Assembly (NCBI RefSeq): GCF_016907895.1
Contig: NZ_JAFBCV010000010.1
Coordinates: 110,620 to 174,619 of the forward strand
From: Shouchella xiaoxiensis
Lineage (GTDB): Bacteria > Bacillota > Bacilli > Bacillales > Bacillaceae_D
DNA: 64,000 bases
Reading direction: 5' to 3'
Shown: positions 8,750-18,819 of the stretch, one piece after another
How positions within the stretch are numbered: position 1 is the stretch's first letter
How the letters are laid out: every line of letters begins with the position of its first letter
The notes under the pieces: model-generated
The model's database searches: none
The model's input: only the letters and a program-made list of their open reading frames with translations
Told to the model about the DNA's origin: nothing
Translations under genes and position numbers: made by a program

Positions 8750-9325
8750 CTAGTTAAGATCCCACTCAAGCTCTTCTTTCACATCTGCCCTTCTAGGACT
8801 ACTCTTCCCAAAACGAGCAGTTAGTACATGATCTCCCTCCATGTGAATATGTAAATGCAAGACGTTAGGAATATCCTCTAATGGATTTTCCAGATCTTCT
8901 TGTTGAAGATTAATATAATAATTAACCTCCTCAGCCGATCCCTCATACTTCATTTCCTGACCTGTTACAAAATGCTCATACATTTCTTTAGGGATGAAGC
9001 CAAGAAGAAAATCATACGCTTCTTGCGGGGAGATTTCTTCATCTAACTTTCCTAAATAGAATTCAAATCTATGAACAGCTTCATCAGAATTACTTTCCAT
9101 TGACCAAACCGTTTCACTTTCATACCCGTCAATTTCAGTGACTTTGTCCAAGTTTTTATCCTCTATAAAATCTTTAACATAGTTTTCATCATCATAGATT
9201 TTTGGTGCTTCTTCAGAAGTTAGAGCGTTCATTACGTCCGCATTGCTGATTTCCTGAGCTGAGCTGCTACAACCTCCAACTATGCCTAATAATGAGCAGA
9301 ACACCACAATTTTTAATAACTTCAA
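8750..9325 (-). CDS. Secreted lipoprotein, unknown function
   Basis: The N-terminus is a lipoprotein signal (MKLLKIVVFCSLLGIVGGC, lipobox VGGC, Cys19). The mature part (about 170 residues) is acidic, soluble and mixed alpha/beta, with no repeat or motif I recognise. It has one HLHIHMEGDH stretch rich in His. It stands alone, with no partner gene in the same direction nearby. It is one of several unrelated acidic lipoproteins in this window. Confidence 0.65.
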   Translation of the reverse strand: MKLLKIVVFCSLLGIVGGCSSSAQEISNADVMNALTSEEAPKIYDDENYVKDFIEDKNLDKVTEIDGYESETVWSMESNSDEAVHRFEFYLGKLDEEISPQEAYDFLLGFIPKEMYEHFVTGQEMKYEGSAEEVNYYINLQQEDLENPLEDIPNVLHLHIHMEGDHVLTARFGKSSPRRADVKEELEWDLN

Positions 9326-9599
9326 AACAACCGCCTCTTTTCAATTAGTCCAAATTATACATGTCCAGATAAAACTACGGCGGAACAACAAGAACGTTTC
9401 AGGCCTCTTTTAAATTTCTGTTCATTTTTAAGCTTATTTTTCTGATGTATGGATAGTCTCCACTTAGTCTGACACTTTTTTAAAGATCTATTAACATGTA
9501 CTCTGATGGTGGTAAATATTCTAATGATCGGTGAATACGAACTCGGTTTGAATTGCATCAGAATAGTATAAGTTAATTATATCACTCTCCACCACCAAA

Positions 9600-9627
9600 A
9601 AACCCGGACGCTCACGCGTCCGGGTTT
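9600..9627 (-). terminator. Terminator of the rbs operon
   Basis: A perfect 12-bp GC-rich stem (AAACCCGGACGC at 9600-9611 with GCGTCCGGGTTT at 9616-9627) and loop TCAC. On the minus strand the second arm runs into a T tract. It lies 16 bases after rbsB. Confidence 0.9.
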
Positions 9628-9642
9628 CCATCAACAAAATCC

Positions 9643-10584
9643 TTATTCCCCGCGAATTAACTCAAGCTCAACTGGGATGAAGTCTTCGACATCGTCGCCA
9701 TTTAGTATCGCTGCGGCTGCTTCCATTGCTTCTTCACCGATTAGCGTTGGTTGTTGGGCAATCGTGCCGGCAAGACCGCCGCCTTCAACGGATGCAACTG
9801 CATCGTCTGTTGCGTCAAAACCGACGACAACGATGTCATCGCGCCCCGCTGCTGAGACTGCTTCAAGCGCCCCAAGTGCCATTTCATCGTTGTGGGCAAA
9901 TACGCCGACTATGTCCGGGTTGCTTTGCAAGATGTTTTCCATTACCGTTAGTCCTTCAGAGCGAGAGAAGTTCGCTGTTTGCTTTGCTGTCACGTCTAGG
10001 GAATCAGCGGCAATGTTGTTAAATCCTTCGCCACGTTCACGCGCAGCAGAAGATCCTGGAATGCCTTCAAGTTCTGCGACAAGCGCGCCGTCGCCAACAA
10101 GCTCAAGTAATAGCTCACCGGCCATCTCGCCACCTGCTACGTTATCAGAAGCGATATGTGTGACCACTTCACCGCTGTCCGCTGCTCGGTCAACTGTGAT
10201 AACAGGAATATTGGCATCATTAGCAGATTGTACCGCTGCCGCTACGGCAGAGGAATCAGCGGGGTTAATCACGATCAAGTCAACGCCTCGTTGAATCAAA
10301 TCTTCAATGTCATTGATCTGCTTAGCAGAGTCGTCCTGCGCGTCAACCGTGATCATCTCCAGATCAAGATCATCAGCTTTTTCTTTTGCCCCTTCTTGTA
10401 GTGTCACGAAGAAGGGATTGTTCATTGTCGAGACAGATAGGCCAACTGTGAACTCGCCGTCACTTGCGCCACCTTCCGCTCCTCCTTCTGTTTGGGAATC
10501 ATCGGAACCTGGTGCATCCATTGAACAAGCTGCAAGCATTGCTGAAATCCCAACCATTGCGACTGATAATTTTAATTTTTTCAT
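9643..10584 (-). CDS. rbsB: Ribose ABC transporter substrate-binding lipoprotein
   Basis: This is the surface receptor for D-ribose. It has a lipobox LAAC at Cys20 and an acidic Gly/Ser-rich linker, then the periplasmic-binding-protein type I fold: FTVGLSVSTMNNPFF, the IDLIVINPADSSA region, and NDEMALGALEA near the hinge. At 313 residues it is of normal length. It is the last gene of the operon, 13 bases after rbsC and followed by a strong terminator. The neighbours rbsACDK make the ribose assignment secure. Confidence 0.95.
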   Translation of the reverse strand: MKKLKLSVAMVGISAMLAACSMDAPGSDDSQTEGGAEGGASDGEFTVGLSVSTMNNPFFVTLQEGAKEKADDLDLEMITVDAQDDSAKQINDIEDLIQRGVDLIVINPADSSAVAAAVQSANDANIPVITVDRAADSGEVVTHIASDNVAGGEMAGELLLELVGDGALVAELEGIPGSSAARERGEGFNNIAADSLDVTAKQTANFSRSEGLTVMENILQSNPDIVGVFAHNDEMALGALEAVSAAGRDDIVVVGFDATDDAVASVEGGGLAGTIAQQPTLIGEEAMEAAAAILNGDDVEDFIPVELELIRGE

Positions 10585-10597
10585 TTAACTCTCTCCT

Positions 10598-11542
10598 TTA
10601 GGCTGTTTTTCTACGATCAAGTAAGACCGCGAGTAAGATGACGCTTCCTTTTACCACTTGTTGAAAGAATGAGCTTACTCCAAGCAAGTTCAAGCCGTTG
10701 TTTAAAACACCTATGATTAAGGCACCGATAAGCGTGCCGACAATCCATCCTCTTCCGCCAGTTAAACTTGTTCCACCAAGCACAACCGCAGCAATCGCAT
10801 CGAGTTCAAACATCGTCCCTGCCGTTGGCTGGGCTGAGTTTAAGCGTGAGGTTAAAATCACACCTGCGACAGCGGCCAAGAAGCCCGTCAGTGAGTAGAC
10901 ATAGATTTTGATGCGATCGACTTTTATGCCTGATAAAATTGACGCTTCCTCGTTTCCACCGACGGCATAGACACGGCGACCAAACGTCGTTTTCTTTAAG
11001 ATTAAATACAAGATGACAAAGCTGACGAGCATCGTAATTGCTGGCATCGGAATTCCGAAGAAATAACCGCCGCCGATCATTTGAAACAGCGATGAATCCC
11101 CTAAGTTTGAGACTGGTCGTCCATCGGTAAACATTAACGTCGCCCCACGGTAAACCGTCATTGTCGCGAGTGTCGCGATAAATGGTGCAACTTTTCCTTT
11201 TGCGATAATGATGCCGTTAATTGCGCCAAGTCCAGCCCCAACGAGCAAACCGATTAGAATGGCTAGAATCGGGTCCATCCCTGAAGCAAGCAGCGTTGCT
11301 GTCACGGCACCTGAAAATGCCAGAATTGCTCCTACCGACAAGTCAATTCCACCTGTCAGAATAACAAACGTCATCCCGAAGGCAATTAAAGCATTAATGG
11401 AAACTTGGCGAAGTACATTTAGTAAGTTGGATGTAGATAAGAAATCCGGATTCAAAATACTAATAACCGCTATAATTAAAAACAACCCGATGAATGGTCC
11501 AAGCGTTGCCGCCATTGCTTTAACTCGTTTATTGTCGAACAT
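10598..11542 (-). CDS. rbsC: Ribose ABC transporter permease
   Basis: This is the membrane channel subunit of the ribose importer, with about eight to ten hydrophobic segments. Conserved parts include [40 protein letters not shown] and the C-terminal [14 protein letters not shown]. Length is 314 residues. Its start overlaps the end of rbsA by 14 bases, consistent with translational coupling. Confidence 0.95.
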   Translation of the reverse strand: MFDNKRVKAMAATLGPFIGLFLIIAVISILNPDFLSTSNLLNVLRQVSINALIAFGMTFVILTGGIDLSVGAILAFSGAVTATLLASGMDPILAILIGLLVGAGLGAINGIIIAKGKVAPFIATLATMTVYRGATLMFTDGRPVSNLGDSSLFQMIGGGYFFGIPMPAITMLVSFVILYLILKKTTFGRRVYAVGGNEEASILSGIKVDRIKIYVYSLTGFLAAVAGVILTSRLNSAQPTAGTMFELDAIAAVVLGGTSLTGGRGWIVGTLIGALIIGVLNNGLNLLGVSSFFQQVVKGSVILLAVLLDRRKTA

Positions 11543-13028
11543 GTTTTTCCCCTCCTGTTGCTTCGTGCATAATCGTTTCTTCAGACAACTCAGCCCGATC
11601 TAAAATCTTCATTAGTTTCCCCTCAAACATAACGGCAACTCGTGTACTCATCCCGATAATCTCAGGTAGCTCAGATGAGACCATGATGATCGCCACACCT
11701 TGCTTCGCCAGTTCATTCATGATCGTATAGATCTCTTTTTTCGCCCCGACATCAACGCCTCGCGTTGGCTCGTCGAGGATCAGGATTTTCGGGTTAATGC
11801 CAAGCCATTTGGCGATGACGACTTTCTGCTGGTTTCCTCCACTTAACGATTTTGCCGTTTGATTCGGTCCTGACGTCCGGACACCAAGCTTCTTGACGAG
11901 CTCGGCATATAGAGCCTGCTCTTTCTTTGTTTGCATCACACCGCTCGATGAAACCGCCGCTAAATTGGTTAAGCTAATATTGTCACGAACGGAGAAATCA
12001 ACGATCAGTCCCTTTGTTTTCCGGTCTTCGGAAACAAAGCCGATTCTGTGATTAATGGCGTCAACTGGTGTTTTAAAAGAAACCTTTTTTCCATCTATTT
12101 CAATCAATCCCTTGTCGGCCCGCCTGTATCCAAAGATGCTTTCCACAACTTCCGATCGTCCGGCACCCATCAGCCCAGCAATGCCAAAGATTTCACCGGC
12201 TCGCACATCAAAGGTAACGCTTTCAAACTCATCCTTACGACTTAACTCTTTTACGGCAAGCTTCACTTCACCAGGAGTCAGGTCATGATCTGGGTATCTT
12301 CCGCCAAGTTCCCTGCCAACCATCAGCTTGACAATTTCATCAAAGCTTGTCTCCGCAATGACTTTCGTTGCAACATAATTTCCATCACGTAGGACGGTAA
12401 TCCGTTGACAGAGCGAGAAGATCTCTTCCATCCGGTGTGAAATGTAAACAAAGGTTACGCCTTTTTCCTGCAGGCCTCGTACTACTTCAAACAAGGTATC
12501 AATTTCCCGATCCGTCAGCGCGGCGGTTGGCTCGTCCATGATGATAATGTCGGCATTCGTCTTAAGCGCCTTAGCAATTTCAATCAGCTGCTGCTTTCCA
12601 ACGGATAGACGTCCCGCTCGTTCGGTTGCTTTTACGTTCAGCCCGAGCTCGGCCAGCGCTTGCTCGGCCTGTCGGTTCATTTCCTTTGTCTTCAGCCAGC
12701 CGGTTTTTCCGATCGTCTGTTCATTGCCTAAAAACAAATTTTCTGCGACTGACAGCTCTGGTAAGATGTTTAATTCCTGATGGATGACGGCAATCCCGTC
12801 TTCTTCGGCATCTTTTGGATGAGTGTAGGAGACTTCCTGCCCTTTTACACGAATCACGCCTTCATCTCTTGGATAAATGCCCGTTAAAATTTTCATCAGC
12901 GTCGATTTGCCTGCGCCATTTTCACCCATTAAAGCATGAATCTCGCCTTTTTCCAGTGAAAACTCAACCTGCTTTAAAACTTGGTTGCCGCTAAACGACT
13001 TGCTTATCTGGCTCATTTCCACAATCAT
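11529..13028 (-). CDS. rbsA: Ribose ABC transporter ATP-binding protein (two NBDs)
   Basis: A tandem ATPase that energises RbsC. The first half has a complete Walker A (GENGAGKST), the signature LSVGKQQL and Walker [11 protein letters not shown]. The second half has the degenerate P-loop GLMGAGRSE, the signature [10 protein letters not shown] and [14 protein letters not shown]. This asymmetry is typical of sugar transporters of the RbsA/MglA type. Length is 499 residues. AGGAGG precedes the ATG. Confidence 0.95.
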   Translation of the reverse strand: MIVEMSQISKSFSGNQVLKQVEFSLEKGEIHALMGENGAGKSTLMKILTGIYPRDEGVIRVKGQEVSYTHPKDAEEDGIAVIHQELNILPELSVAENLFLGNEQTIGKTGWLKTKEMNRQAEQALAELGLNVKATERAGRLSVGKQQLIEIAKALKTNADIIIMDEPTAALTDREIDTLFEVVRGLQEKGVTFVYISHRMEEIFSLCQRITVLRDGNYVATKVIAETSFDEIVKLMVGRELGGRYPDHDLTPGEVKLAVKELSRKDEFESVTFDVRAGEIFGIAGLMGAGRSEVVESIFGYRRADKGLIEIDGKKVSFKTPVDAINHRIGFVSEDRKTKGLIVDFSVRDNISLTNLAAVSSSGVMQTKKEQALYAELVKKLGVRTSGPNQTAKSLSGGNQQKVVIAKWLGINPKILILDEPTRGVDVGAKKEIYTIMNELAKQGVAIIMVSSELPEIIGMSTRVAVMFEGKLMKILDRAELSEETIMHEATGGEKHVRQ

Positions 13029-13043
13029 CGTGAATCCCTCCTC

Positions 13044-13433
13044 TTAAAAGATCACGCCGGCGCGTAGAATCACATTGGCATACGGGGTACATTCTCCGGT
13101 ACGAATGACTACCTTCGCTTTATGTGTTTCCGCTTTCAAATCTTCATGTGACAAGTAATAGGTCGGTATTTGTTTATTTTGTACAGCATGGTGAATGAAT
13201 GGATTCTTCTCTTTTACTTCTTCAGCCACGATCATTGCTTCAACTTCCATGTCATCCAGTACTTCTCCAAGTACCTCAACAAATGTTGGAAGCCCTCGTT
13301 TAATGGAAAGATCAATGCATTCAACGCCTTGAGGAATGGGTAATCCACAATCAGCGATGACGATATGATCGGTATGCCCGAGTGATGCAAGTACCCGGGC
13401 GATGTCGCGATTTAACATTCCTGTTTTTTTCAT
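13044..13433 (-). CDS. rbsD: D-ribose pyranase
   Basis: RbsD interconverts beta-pyranose and beta-furanose forms of ribose, supplying ribokinase with the furanose. Signature residues are the catalytic His20 in LGHTDHIVIADCGLP and the C-terminal RTGECTPYANVIL. Length is 129 residues. The start MKKTGMLN has AGGAGG upstream. It lies between rbsK and rbsA in the standard order. Confidence 0.95.
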   Translation of the reverse strand: MKKTGMLNRDIARVLASLGHTDHIVIADCGLPIPQGVECIDLSIKRGLPTFVEVLGEVLDDMEVEAMIVAEEVKEKNPFIHHAVQNKQIPTYYLSHEDLKAETHKAKVVIRTGECTPYANVILRAGVIF

Positions 13434-13451
13434 TGGAGTTCCTCCTATTTA

Positions 13452-14330
13452 CTAGCTGTTCGCTAGAAATGCCTCTATGTCTTCCGCTGTCGGCATGCCG
13501 CCTTGAGCACCAAATGACTGCACCGATAGTGCTGCCGCAGCGTTGGCGAACGTAACCGCTTCACGTAAAGACTGCTTCTTCCCAAGTGCTACCGCAAGTG
13601 CTCCATTAAAGGTGTCGCCCGCTCCAGTCGTATCAACAGGAACAAGCGTATGACCCGCAACCTGCTCGATCTTTCCATTCTCGAACCAACGCACTCCGTT
13701 TTTTCCTTGCGTAACGATCAGCTTTTCGGTTAACGCTTCATCTTTAGATGAAAACAGCTGCTCGTGTTCCGATTCATTTGGCGTGATGAACGTGCTCTTC
13801 TCATATGCTTCTTGTGATAGTTCTTGCGCTGGTGCAGGATTTAAGATCACTGGAACCTGATGCTTGGCACATAAATCAATCGTGTATTCAACTGTCGCAA
13901 GTGGAACCTCTAACTGGACTAGCACAATGTCACTTGCTGCGATTTCAGCCTCATAGTTTGAAACATACGCTTCAGTAACATGATGATTAGCCCCAGGCGT
14001 AACAATAATCCGATTGTCTTGTTCCGATAAAAGAATCGTCGCTACTCCTGAACTAGAGTGTGTAACGGGTTCCACACTATCGACAGAAATGCCTTCTGCC
14101 CGCAGACCGTCTTTCAGTAATGTACCAAATGCATCATCGCCAACACGCCCGATCATCGTTACGTCTGCCCCGAGCCTTGCACTTGCGACCGCTTGGTTCG
14201 CCCCTTTACCACCAAAGGCGGTCTGGAAACCCGTTCCCATCACGGTTTCCCCTTGCTCTGGTACAGTATCAGTCTGTGTCACCATATCCATATTGATACT
14301 TCCAATTACGGTTACTTTAGGTTTTGTCAT
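13452..14330 (-). CDS. rbsK: Ribokinase
   Basis: A PfkB-family kinase that phosphorylates D-ribose to ribose 5-phosphate. It has the N-terminal signature [16 protein letters not shown] and the C-terminal [13 protein letters not shown], where Asp of GAGD is the catalytic base. Length is 292 residues. The start overlaps the last 14 bases of rbsR, so regulator and kinase are translationally linked. Confidence 0.95.
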   Translation of the reverse strand: MTKPKVTVIGSINMDMVTQTDTVPEQGETVMGTGFQTAFGGKGANQAVASARLGADVTMIGRVGDDAFGTLLKDGLRAEGISVDSVEPVTHSSSGVATILLSEQDNRIIVTPGANHHVTEAYVSNYEAEIAASDIVLVQLEVPLATVEYTIDLCAKHQVPVILNPAPAQELSQEAYEKSTFITPNESEHEQLFSSKDEALTEKLIVTQGKNGVRWFENGKIEQVAGHTLVPVDTTGAGDTFNGALAVALGKKQSLREAVTFANAAAALSVQSFGAQGGMPTAEDIEAFLANS

Positions 14331-15312
14331 CTATGCCGCTTCCTTTCGTCGTCCCTCGAAGCTTCATTGTTGTCGGAAGCTCGTGCCTATAGGACAACAA
14401 TGGTTTTTTCTCAATTAATTGAACAAGTAACTCAACGGAACGTTCGCCCATCTCAACAATCGGCTGCTGCACGGTTGTTAACGACGGGACAAGCATGTCC
14501 CCGAATAAAATGCCATCGAAGCCTACAATTTGGATTCGTGAAGGAATATCCAGCTTTAACGTATGAGCCGCTTTCATTGCTCCTGCCGCGGTCACATCGC
14601 TTCCGGCAAAAATTCCATCAACACTCGGATGCTGCTTCAGTAAACGCTGAACCTCGTCTTCCGCTTTTTCAATGTGGAATCCTGTCTCAACAATAATATG
14701 GGCAATTCCACTTTCTTCAACCACTTCTTTAAATCCTTCATAGCGATCATCCGCCGGGGCAAGTCCCTTAGGTCCACGTAAATGAGCAATAAAGCGACAT
14801 CCTTGTTCAATCAGATGCATCGTTGCCGTTCTCGCCCCGTTTTTGTTGTCCGATACGACCGTTGGAATATCCTTACTAATAAAGCGATCGAGCGCTACTA
14901 CCGGTAGATCAAGCGAATGATAATGCTCATACGAACCGCTCCCCGTTGCTAAGATTAGCCCATCAACGTATTTTTGTTGCAAAGCTCGTACGTATTGTTG
15001 CTCTTTGCCTAACTCACTGTCCGTGTTGCAAAGAACAACGGTGTAACCCTTCTTTAAAGCGACATCCTCAATCGAGCGCGCCAGCTCTGGAAAGAAGGGG
15101 TTGGCAATGTCTGGTATCAATAAGCCAATCATTCCTGATGTTTTATGATAAAGCGTTCGTGCAATTGCATTTGGTTTATAATTTAATGCGTCAATTGCGG
15201 CAGTAACGTTCTTTTCTGCCTCTTTACTAACGTAGCCCTTTTGGTTTAACACCCGTGAGACTGTTGCCACAGAGACATTCGCGTATTTTGCTACATCTTT
15301 AATCGTTGTCAT
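14317..15312 (-). CDS. rbsR: LacI-family repressor of the ribose operon
   Basis: The N-terminal helix-turn-helix [22 protein letters not shown] is a standard LacI DNA-binding domain with hinge helix [11 protein letters not shown] ribose-binding-protein-like effector domain follows ([48 protein letters not shown]). Length is 331 residues. As first gene of rbsRKDACB it is probably autoregulated through the palindrome at 15334. Confidence 0.95.
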   Translation of the reverse strand: MTTIKDVAKYANVSVATVSRVLNQKGYVSKEAEKNVTAAIDALNYKPNAIARTLYHKTSGMIGLLIPDIANPFFPELARSIEDVALKKGYTVVLCNTDSELGKEQQYVRALQQKYVDGLILATGSGSYEHYHSLDLPVVALDRFISKDIPTVVSDNKNGARTATMHLIEQGCRFIAHLRGPKGLAPADDRYEGFKEVVEESGIAHIIVETGFHIEKAEDEVQRLLKQHPSVDGIFAGSDVTAAGAMKAAHTLKLDIPSRIQIVGFDGILFGDMLVPSLTTVQQPIVEMGERSVELLVQLIEKKPLLSYRHELPTTMKLRGTTKGSGIDDKT

Positions 15313-15333
15313 ATGCTTCTTCCCCTCACGATG

Positions 15334-15347
15334 TGTAACCGGTTACA
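15334..15347 (-). promoter_or_regulatory. LacI/CcpA-type operator upstream of rbsR
   Basis: TGTAACCGGTTACA is a perfect 14-bp palindrome 22 bases before the rbsR ATG. It fits both a LacI-family operator (CCGG core) and the cre consensus TGWNANCGNTNWCA. RbsR, CcpA or both may bind it. Confidence 0.8.
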
Positions 15348-15654
15348 GAGAGTATACTGCGATCGTAAAGGGTTGTCAATTACTAATTGTATCCATGTGT
15401 TTAGAGCCCCTAATTGCTGCATCTTTTGGACCTTGTTTCCTAAGCGACGACGCGGTTTAGACAAGAGCAAAATCCCCAACTCTTCGTTAGAGAAAGGGGG
15501 CAATCCAAAAAGAAAAAGCAACAAGAAATCCTTGTCACTTATTGATAAGGACAGATTTAGCAACGATCTTACACGGATAGCGGCTTTTATCTGGAAGCTA
15601 TAACTTAAATCAATTCAAAAAATAGTTAATTTAGATAAAGTCTACTTGCTCAAC
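15348..15654. other. Intergenic region with rbs promoter, otherwise unexplained
   Basis: About 300 bases between rbsR and the Uma2 gene. The end near rbsR must hold the rbs promoter. I see no gene with a ribosome binding site. An imperfect inverted repeat lies near 15530-15560. Confidence 0.4.
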
Positions 15655-16335
15655 TTACAAATTAAGCAATTCACCCACATCCGCAGTATAGCTCGGGACA
15701 CGAACGGATGTAATCGTTCCTGCTTTAAAAGAATGTCCTTTAGCTGGATATTTGTTTTCGGCATTGAGAATGTATTGTGTGATCACCCGTTCCTCAGGAT
15801 CAACAATCCAATATTCTGGAATACCTGCTTGCTCGTATTTAACAAATTTAGTGACTTCATCATCCACTCGATTGTTACTCAATATTTCAATTACAAGTAA
15901 CGGTGTTTTAGTCACTCTTTTCGTTTCTTCTTCATCCAAATTGCAAACGACAAACACGTCGGGAATAACAACATTTTGCGTATCCTCTATTGTTAAAACT
16001 AAATCAGTCGGCGCATCAAACACTTCACAGTCTGTGTTCTTTAATGACAAATGAATACCTGTTAATAATTCCCTTGAAATACGCTGATGTTTGATCGTTG
16101 GTGAAGGTGCCATATAAACAAAGTTGTCGATAAACTCTACTTGCTTTTCACGATTTCCTTCTTGTTCGCGGAATCGTTCAAATTCAGAAAAAGTCATGCG
16201 CTTATATAAATTGGTCGATGGACCGTTACTCGTAATCGCGCTGTACCTTACCTTGTTGAGAATTCTTGCTTTACGAATTTGCAGGCTTTTCAACTGCGAC
16301 TTTTCCGGACGATTTGGTTGTGAATGAGCTGACAT
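15655..16335 (-). CDS. Uma2-family (DUF820) restriction-endonuclease-like protein
   Basis: The Uma2 family has a PD-(D/E)XK nuclease fold; its physiological role is unknown. Visible motifs: MTFSEFERF with EFIDNFVYMAPSP, the metal-binding Asp in VIPDVFVVC, and VIEILSNNRVDDEVTKFVKYEQAGIPEYWIVDPEE in pieces across the core. An N-terminal extension of about 45 basic residues precedes the family domain. The start has AAAGGAGG well spaced. A second Uma2 gene, frameshifted, lies at 35905-36467. Confidence 0.85.
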   Translation of the reverse strand: MSAHSQPNRPEKSQLKSLQIRKARILNKVRYSAITSNGPSTNLYKRMTFSEFERFREQEGNREKQVEFIDNFVYMAPSPTIKHQRISRELLTGIHLSLKNTDCEVFDAPTDLVLTIEDTQNVVIPDVFVVCNLDEEETKRVTKTPLLVIEILSNNRVDDEVTKFVKYEQAGIPEYWIVDPEERVITQYILNAENKYPAKGHSFKAGTITSVRVPSYTADVGELLNL

Positions 16336-16377
16336 TGTCTATGACCTCCTTTGTTTATTATAGGATTGAACTGTTCT

Positions 16378-16708
16378 TCAGGAAGAAGATTGTAAGTCGA
16401 TGACTTTTTCAACATTGGTTTCATAGCGAAGAGATATCTTAGAGTTATGCATAGACTCAGATGGATTGTTAAAATCAAGTAAGCACCCTTCGATGTCTTT
16501 CTGGTTGATTGAGATCTATAGTACGATTGGTTCCACCTGTGTCAGCCCCGCATGAGCCAGTACATAACCATTCATCACCATAATAAGGCTTGTCTAATAG
16601 TCGCCTATAGTCTGTTTGTTTAAGAGTACCTTCAATGCAATTACGCCATGATTGAATAATTATGACTTCTTCACCATCTTCATTTAAAGCGGTTCCAATT
16701 TCCGCTCT
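16378..16708 (-). pseudogene. Remnant of an unknown gene downstream of the LXG cassette
   Basis: One open frame (16475-16708) lacks a start and follows an in-frame stop at 16709-16711. It encodes protein-like text such as GTALNEDGEEVIIIQSWRNC and YYGDEWLCTGSCGADTGG. A second frame (16378 to about 16515) continues with protein-like text (DFNNPSESMHNSKISLRYE), so a frameshift near 16515 is likely. The fragment is hydrophilic with several Cys. It follows the LXG toxin and immunity genes in the same direction, so it may be a decayed extra immunity or toxin piece. No family is recognised. Confidence 0.5.
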
Positions 16709-16806
16709 TCACACCTACTTTTAACCTTATCGCTCTAAGGCCAGTCACAATTAGCACCTTCCTAATTATCTTGGGACAGAGATAATAATAATAATAATAG
16801 GATTTT

Positions 16807-17157
16807 TTACGTAAATCCAAAAAGAATACCTGTGGCTACAGATAAGCCACCTAAAAATAAGAAAACTCCTTTGAATTTTTTTATCTTCTCGATTAATGGT
16901 AAATTAGCGTTTGTTATGTAAATCTCATTAAATTCAAACGTATTGAATTTAGGGTTTGCAACATAGCATATAGAACATGTGCCTATAATAAACACAAATA
17001 ATGAAATGTAGTCAAACTGCCCTCCACCTATCGCCAGTGATAAACTATACGTAATTAAAAACAATCCGACCATGTATAGCGGTAGTAACCCATATGCAAT
17101 GATCTTATTTTCCTTTGTAAGCTTTCCATTTATTAATGTTTGTTTTTGTTCTGTCAT
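16807..17157 (-). CDS. Membrane protein, candidate immunity protein for the LXG toxin
   Basis: This 116-residue protein has three to four hydrophobic segments (about residues 20-42, 50-68 and 95-115), so it should sit in the cytoplasmic membrane. It begins 12 bases after the LXG gene stop, with GGAGGGG ahead of its ATG, so it is the next gene of the same operon. Immunity genes usually lie directly after LXG toxin genes. A membrane-bound immunity protein would fit a toxin acting at or outside the membrane. The immunity role is inferred from position and size only. Confidence 0.6.
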   Translation of the reverse strand: MTEQKQTLINGKLTKENKIIAYGLLPLYMVGLFLITYSLSLAIGGGQFDYISLFVFIIGTCSICYVANPKFNTFEFNEIYITNANLPLIEKIKKFKGVFLFLGGLSVATGILFGFT

Positions 17158-17169
17158 TATACCCCTCCT

Positions 17170-18693
17170 TTATTCACCAGAAAACCTATCCAGAATCCAA
17201 CCAAAGAATCCACCTGGCTTTCGATCTTCATAATCTGTCATTGTCGCTTTACCGTTTTGATCAACTTCGACATAAACCTTTGTATCCCATGTCTCCCCTT
17301 CATCGACACTCAACCATAAAATTCTTTCTTCTGTACCAACATCTGGCACAGGAGTTGTTACTATCGGGACACCGCTAGACAGACCAGAAGTGCCTAAAGC
17401 TGCTTTTTTAGCTGTTCCGCCTACTGTTGGTGGAGCAACTTCCTTCATAAGCACCGTACCTTGTGGCACATTTCTTGTCAAATAAGTATGGCCTAAACTC
17501 ATACCTAATAATAGACCGCCAAATTGAGCTAAGCGAGCAGCAGTTTTATTTGAGAAAGTTTGTACTGACCCATTTGTATAATAATGAATATCTGAGTCAT
17601 CCATAAAGATAACCAATTCCCCATCAATATCAGTATGATGTATAACCATTCCTGAATTTGTTACAAATCGTTGAGTAATTATGCCTTCTTCTTCTAGGGC
17701 ATCATAATCAACAGGAGCTCCTCGAATTTCTACGTGCCCGTTCCCCCAATCGTTAATAATTTCTGCTTCTTCTTGGTTAACAATAGATTCAACTACATTC
17801 CCATCGGCATCAACAGACATTCCTTTAACCTGCTGATCTGGACTATAGTGGTTTACAACATCTATATTCCCGCTGGCAAGAAACATTCTTTGTGCAAGCC
17901 CATAGGCATACGGATTGAACCACTGTACAGCCCCTATTGGATTCATAGCCATAGACAGAGCTATTTGTGGTGCTTGCGCTTTCAATTCGCTATACATTGT
18001 TAATACAGTACGCATTTGATCGGGATTGTGGTGCATCTCCATAATCTCGTCAGGCATTTCTGTATTTAACGTAATTGCTGTTAAATCAGTAGCAGAATTG
18101 ATATTGGTAGAATTAATTGCCCCTTCCAAACTACTGACATAAGTCTTAATGGGGTTCATTAGCTCTGCATATTGAGTAACAGTCGATGTTGCTTGATGAT
18201 CAAAAGCATGTAGCTTTTCAACAGTCCTTTGTGCATGTTGTCTTGCATCGTGGAGTTTTTCTTGGATTTGCGAATCGTCAAATGCAGGTAAGCTGATTAT
18301 ATCAGATATACTATCCGCAATAGCATTAATTCTATCAGCACTATCAGCAGTCCTTTGTTTGGCTTTATCAATTGATGGAATAATTTCATTTTCAATGAAA
18401 GCTTCGTTAACATAAGCATCGGGGTGCGAGTCAAAGTTTGACGCAGTGTTTTTTAAAGATGAGATTAAGTTCGTTCTTTTCTCATTTACCATTTGCCAAT
18501 AGCGTAATAGGGGCAAGTGGCTGTTTTGATAAAAGCTTTTTAGTGCTTCAGGCCCATTTCCAGTAAAAGAGTCTAATGAAACAATTTTTTGTACGGCTTG
18601 TTCCAAGTTTAATAGTGGATCTCCTATTTCTGTTGTACGCTTAGTCATGCTGTCTAACAAAGTTTGAAATTCTTTTGCATCATAAATCTTCAT
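17170..18693 (-). CDS. LXG-domain polymorphic toxin (type VII secretion substrate)
   Basis: The N-terminus MKIYDAKEFQTLLDSM and a long helical region to about residue 210 match the LXG domain, which directs toxins to the type VII (Esx/Yuk) secretion system and mediates antagonism between Firmicutes. The C-terminal part (about residues 300-507) is a different, presumably toxic, domain. It has beta-rich text (GNGHVEIRGAPVDYD, MVIHHTDIDGELVIFMDD), one hydrophobic stretch LAQFGGLLLGMSLGH, and an acidic WLSVDEGETWDTKV tail. I do not recognise that domain. No Esx secretion genes or WXG100 partner lie in the window. A 40-bp palindromic terminator precedes the gene. Confidence 0.82.
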   Translation of the reverse strand: MKIYDAKEFQTLLDSMTKRTTEIGDPLLNLEQAVQKIVSLDSFTGNGPEALKSFYQNSHLPLLRYWQMVNEKRTNLISSLKNTASNFDSHPDAYVNEAFIENEIIPSIDKAKQRTADSADRINAIADSISDIISLPAFDDSQIQEKLHDARQHAQRTVEKLHAFDHQATSTVTQYAELMNPIKTYVSSLEGAINSTNINSATDLTAITLNTEMPDEIMEMHHNPDQMRTVLTMYSELKAQAPQIALSMAMNPIGAVQWFNPYAYGLAQRMFLASGNIDVVNHYSPDQQVKGMSVDADGNVVESIVNQEEAEIINDWGNGHVEIRGAPVDYDALEEEGIITQRFVTNSGMVIHHTDIDGELVIFMDDSDIHYYTNGSVQTFSNKTAARLAQFGGLLLGMSLGHTYLTRNVPQGTVLMKEVAPPTVGGTAKKAALGTSGLSSGVPIVTTPVPDVGTEERILWLSVDEGETWDTKVYVEVDQNGKATMTDYEDRKPGGFFGWILDRFSGE

Positions 18694-18748
18694 TAGTCCG
18701 ACGCCTCCAAAAATGACTATAATACCCAGTATAATTAAGGTGAGATGA

Positions 18749-18788
18749 AATGTAAAAAGAAGACCTCATGAGGTCTTCTTTTTACATT
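18749..18788. terminator. Perfect 40-bp palindrome, bidirectional terminator
   Basis: The sequence from AATGTAAAAAGAAGACCTCA to its exact complement is symmetric about 18768/18769. Internal A and T tracts flank a GACCTCATGAGGTC core. It would end transcripts of the 35-residue peptide gene on the minus strand and insulate the LXG operon. Confidence 0.8.
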
Positions 18789-18819
18789 AGGTTGTTTTGA
18801 GGAATAAAAGAAATTATTC

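Noticed and set aside
9355..9558. 67-codon minus-strand frame (basic, Lys/Arg-rich) between the lipoprotein and rbsB
   Set aside because: No ribosome binding site, no domain, and the text is not clearly protein-like. The region 9326-9599 is treated as spacer.
9677..10294. 205-codon plus-strand frame opposite rbsB
   Set aside because: It is antisense to a highly conserved gene, has a Ser/Ala-rich odd composition and no ribosome binding site.
16290..16478. 62-codon minus-strand frame upstream of the Uma2 gene
   Set aside because: It lies across the decayed gene in the third frame and lacks a ribosome binding site; the other two frames carry the protein-like text.
16781..16800. Run of about six ATA/TAA triplets
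   Set aside because: A simple AT microsatellite in spacer DNA downstream of the immunity-like gene; nothing suggests a function.
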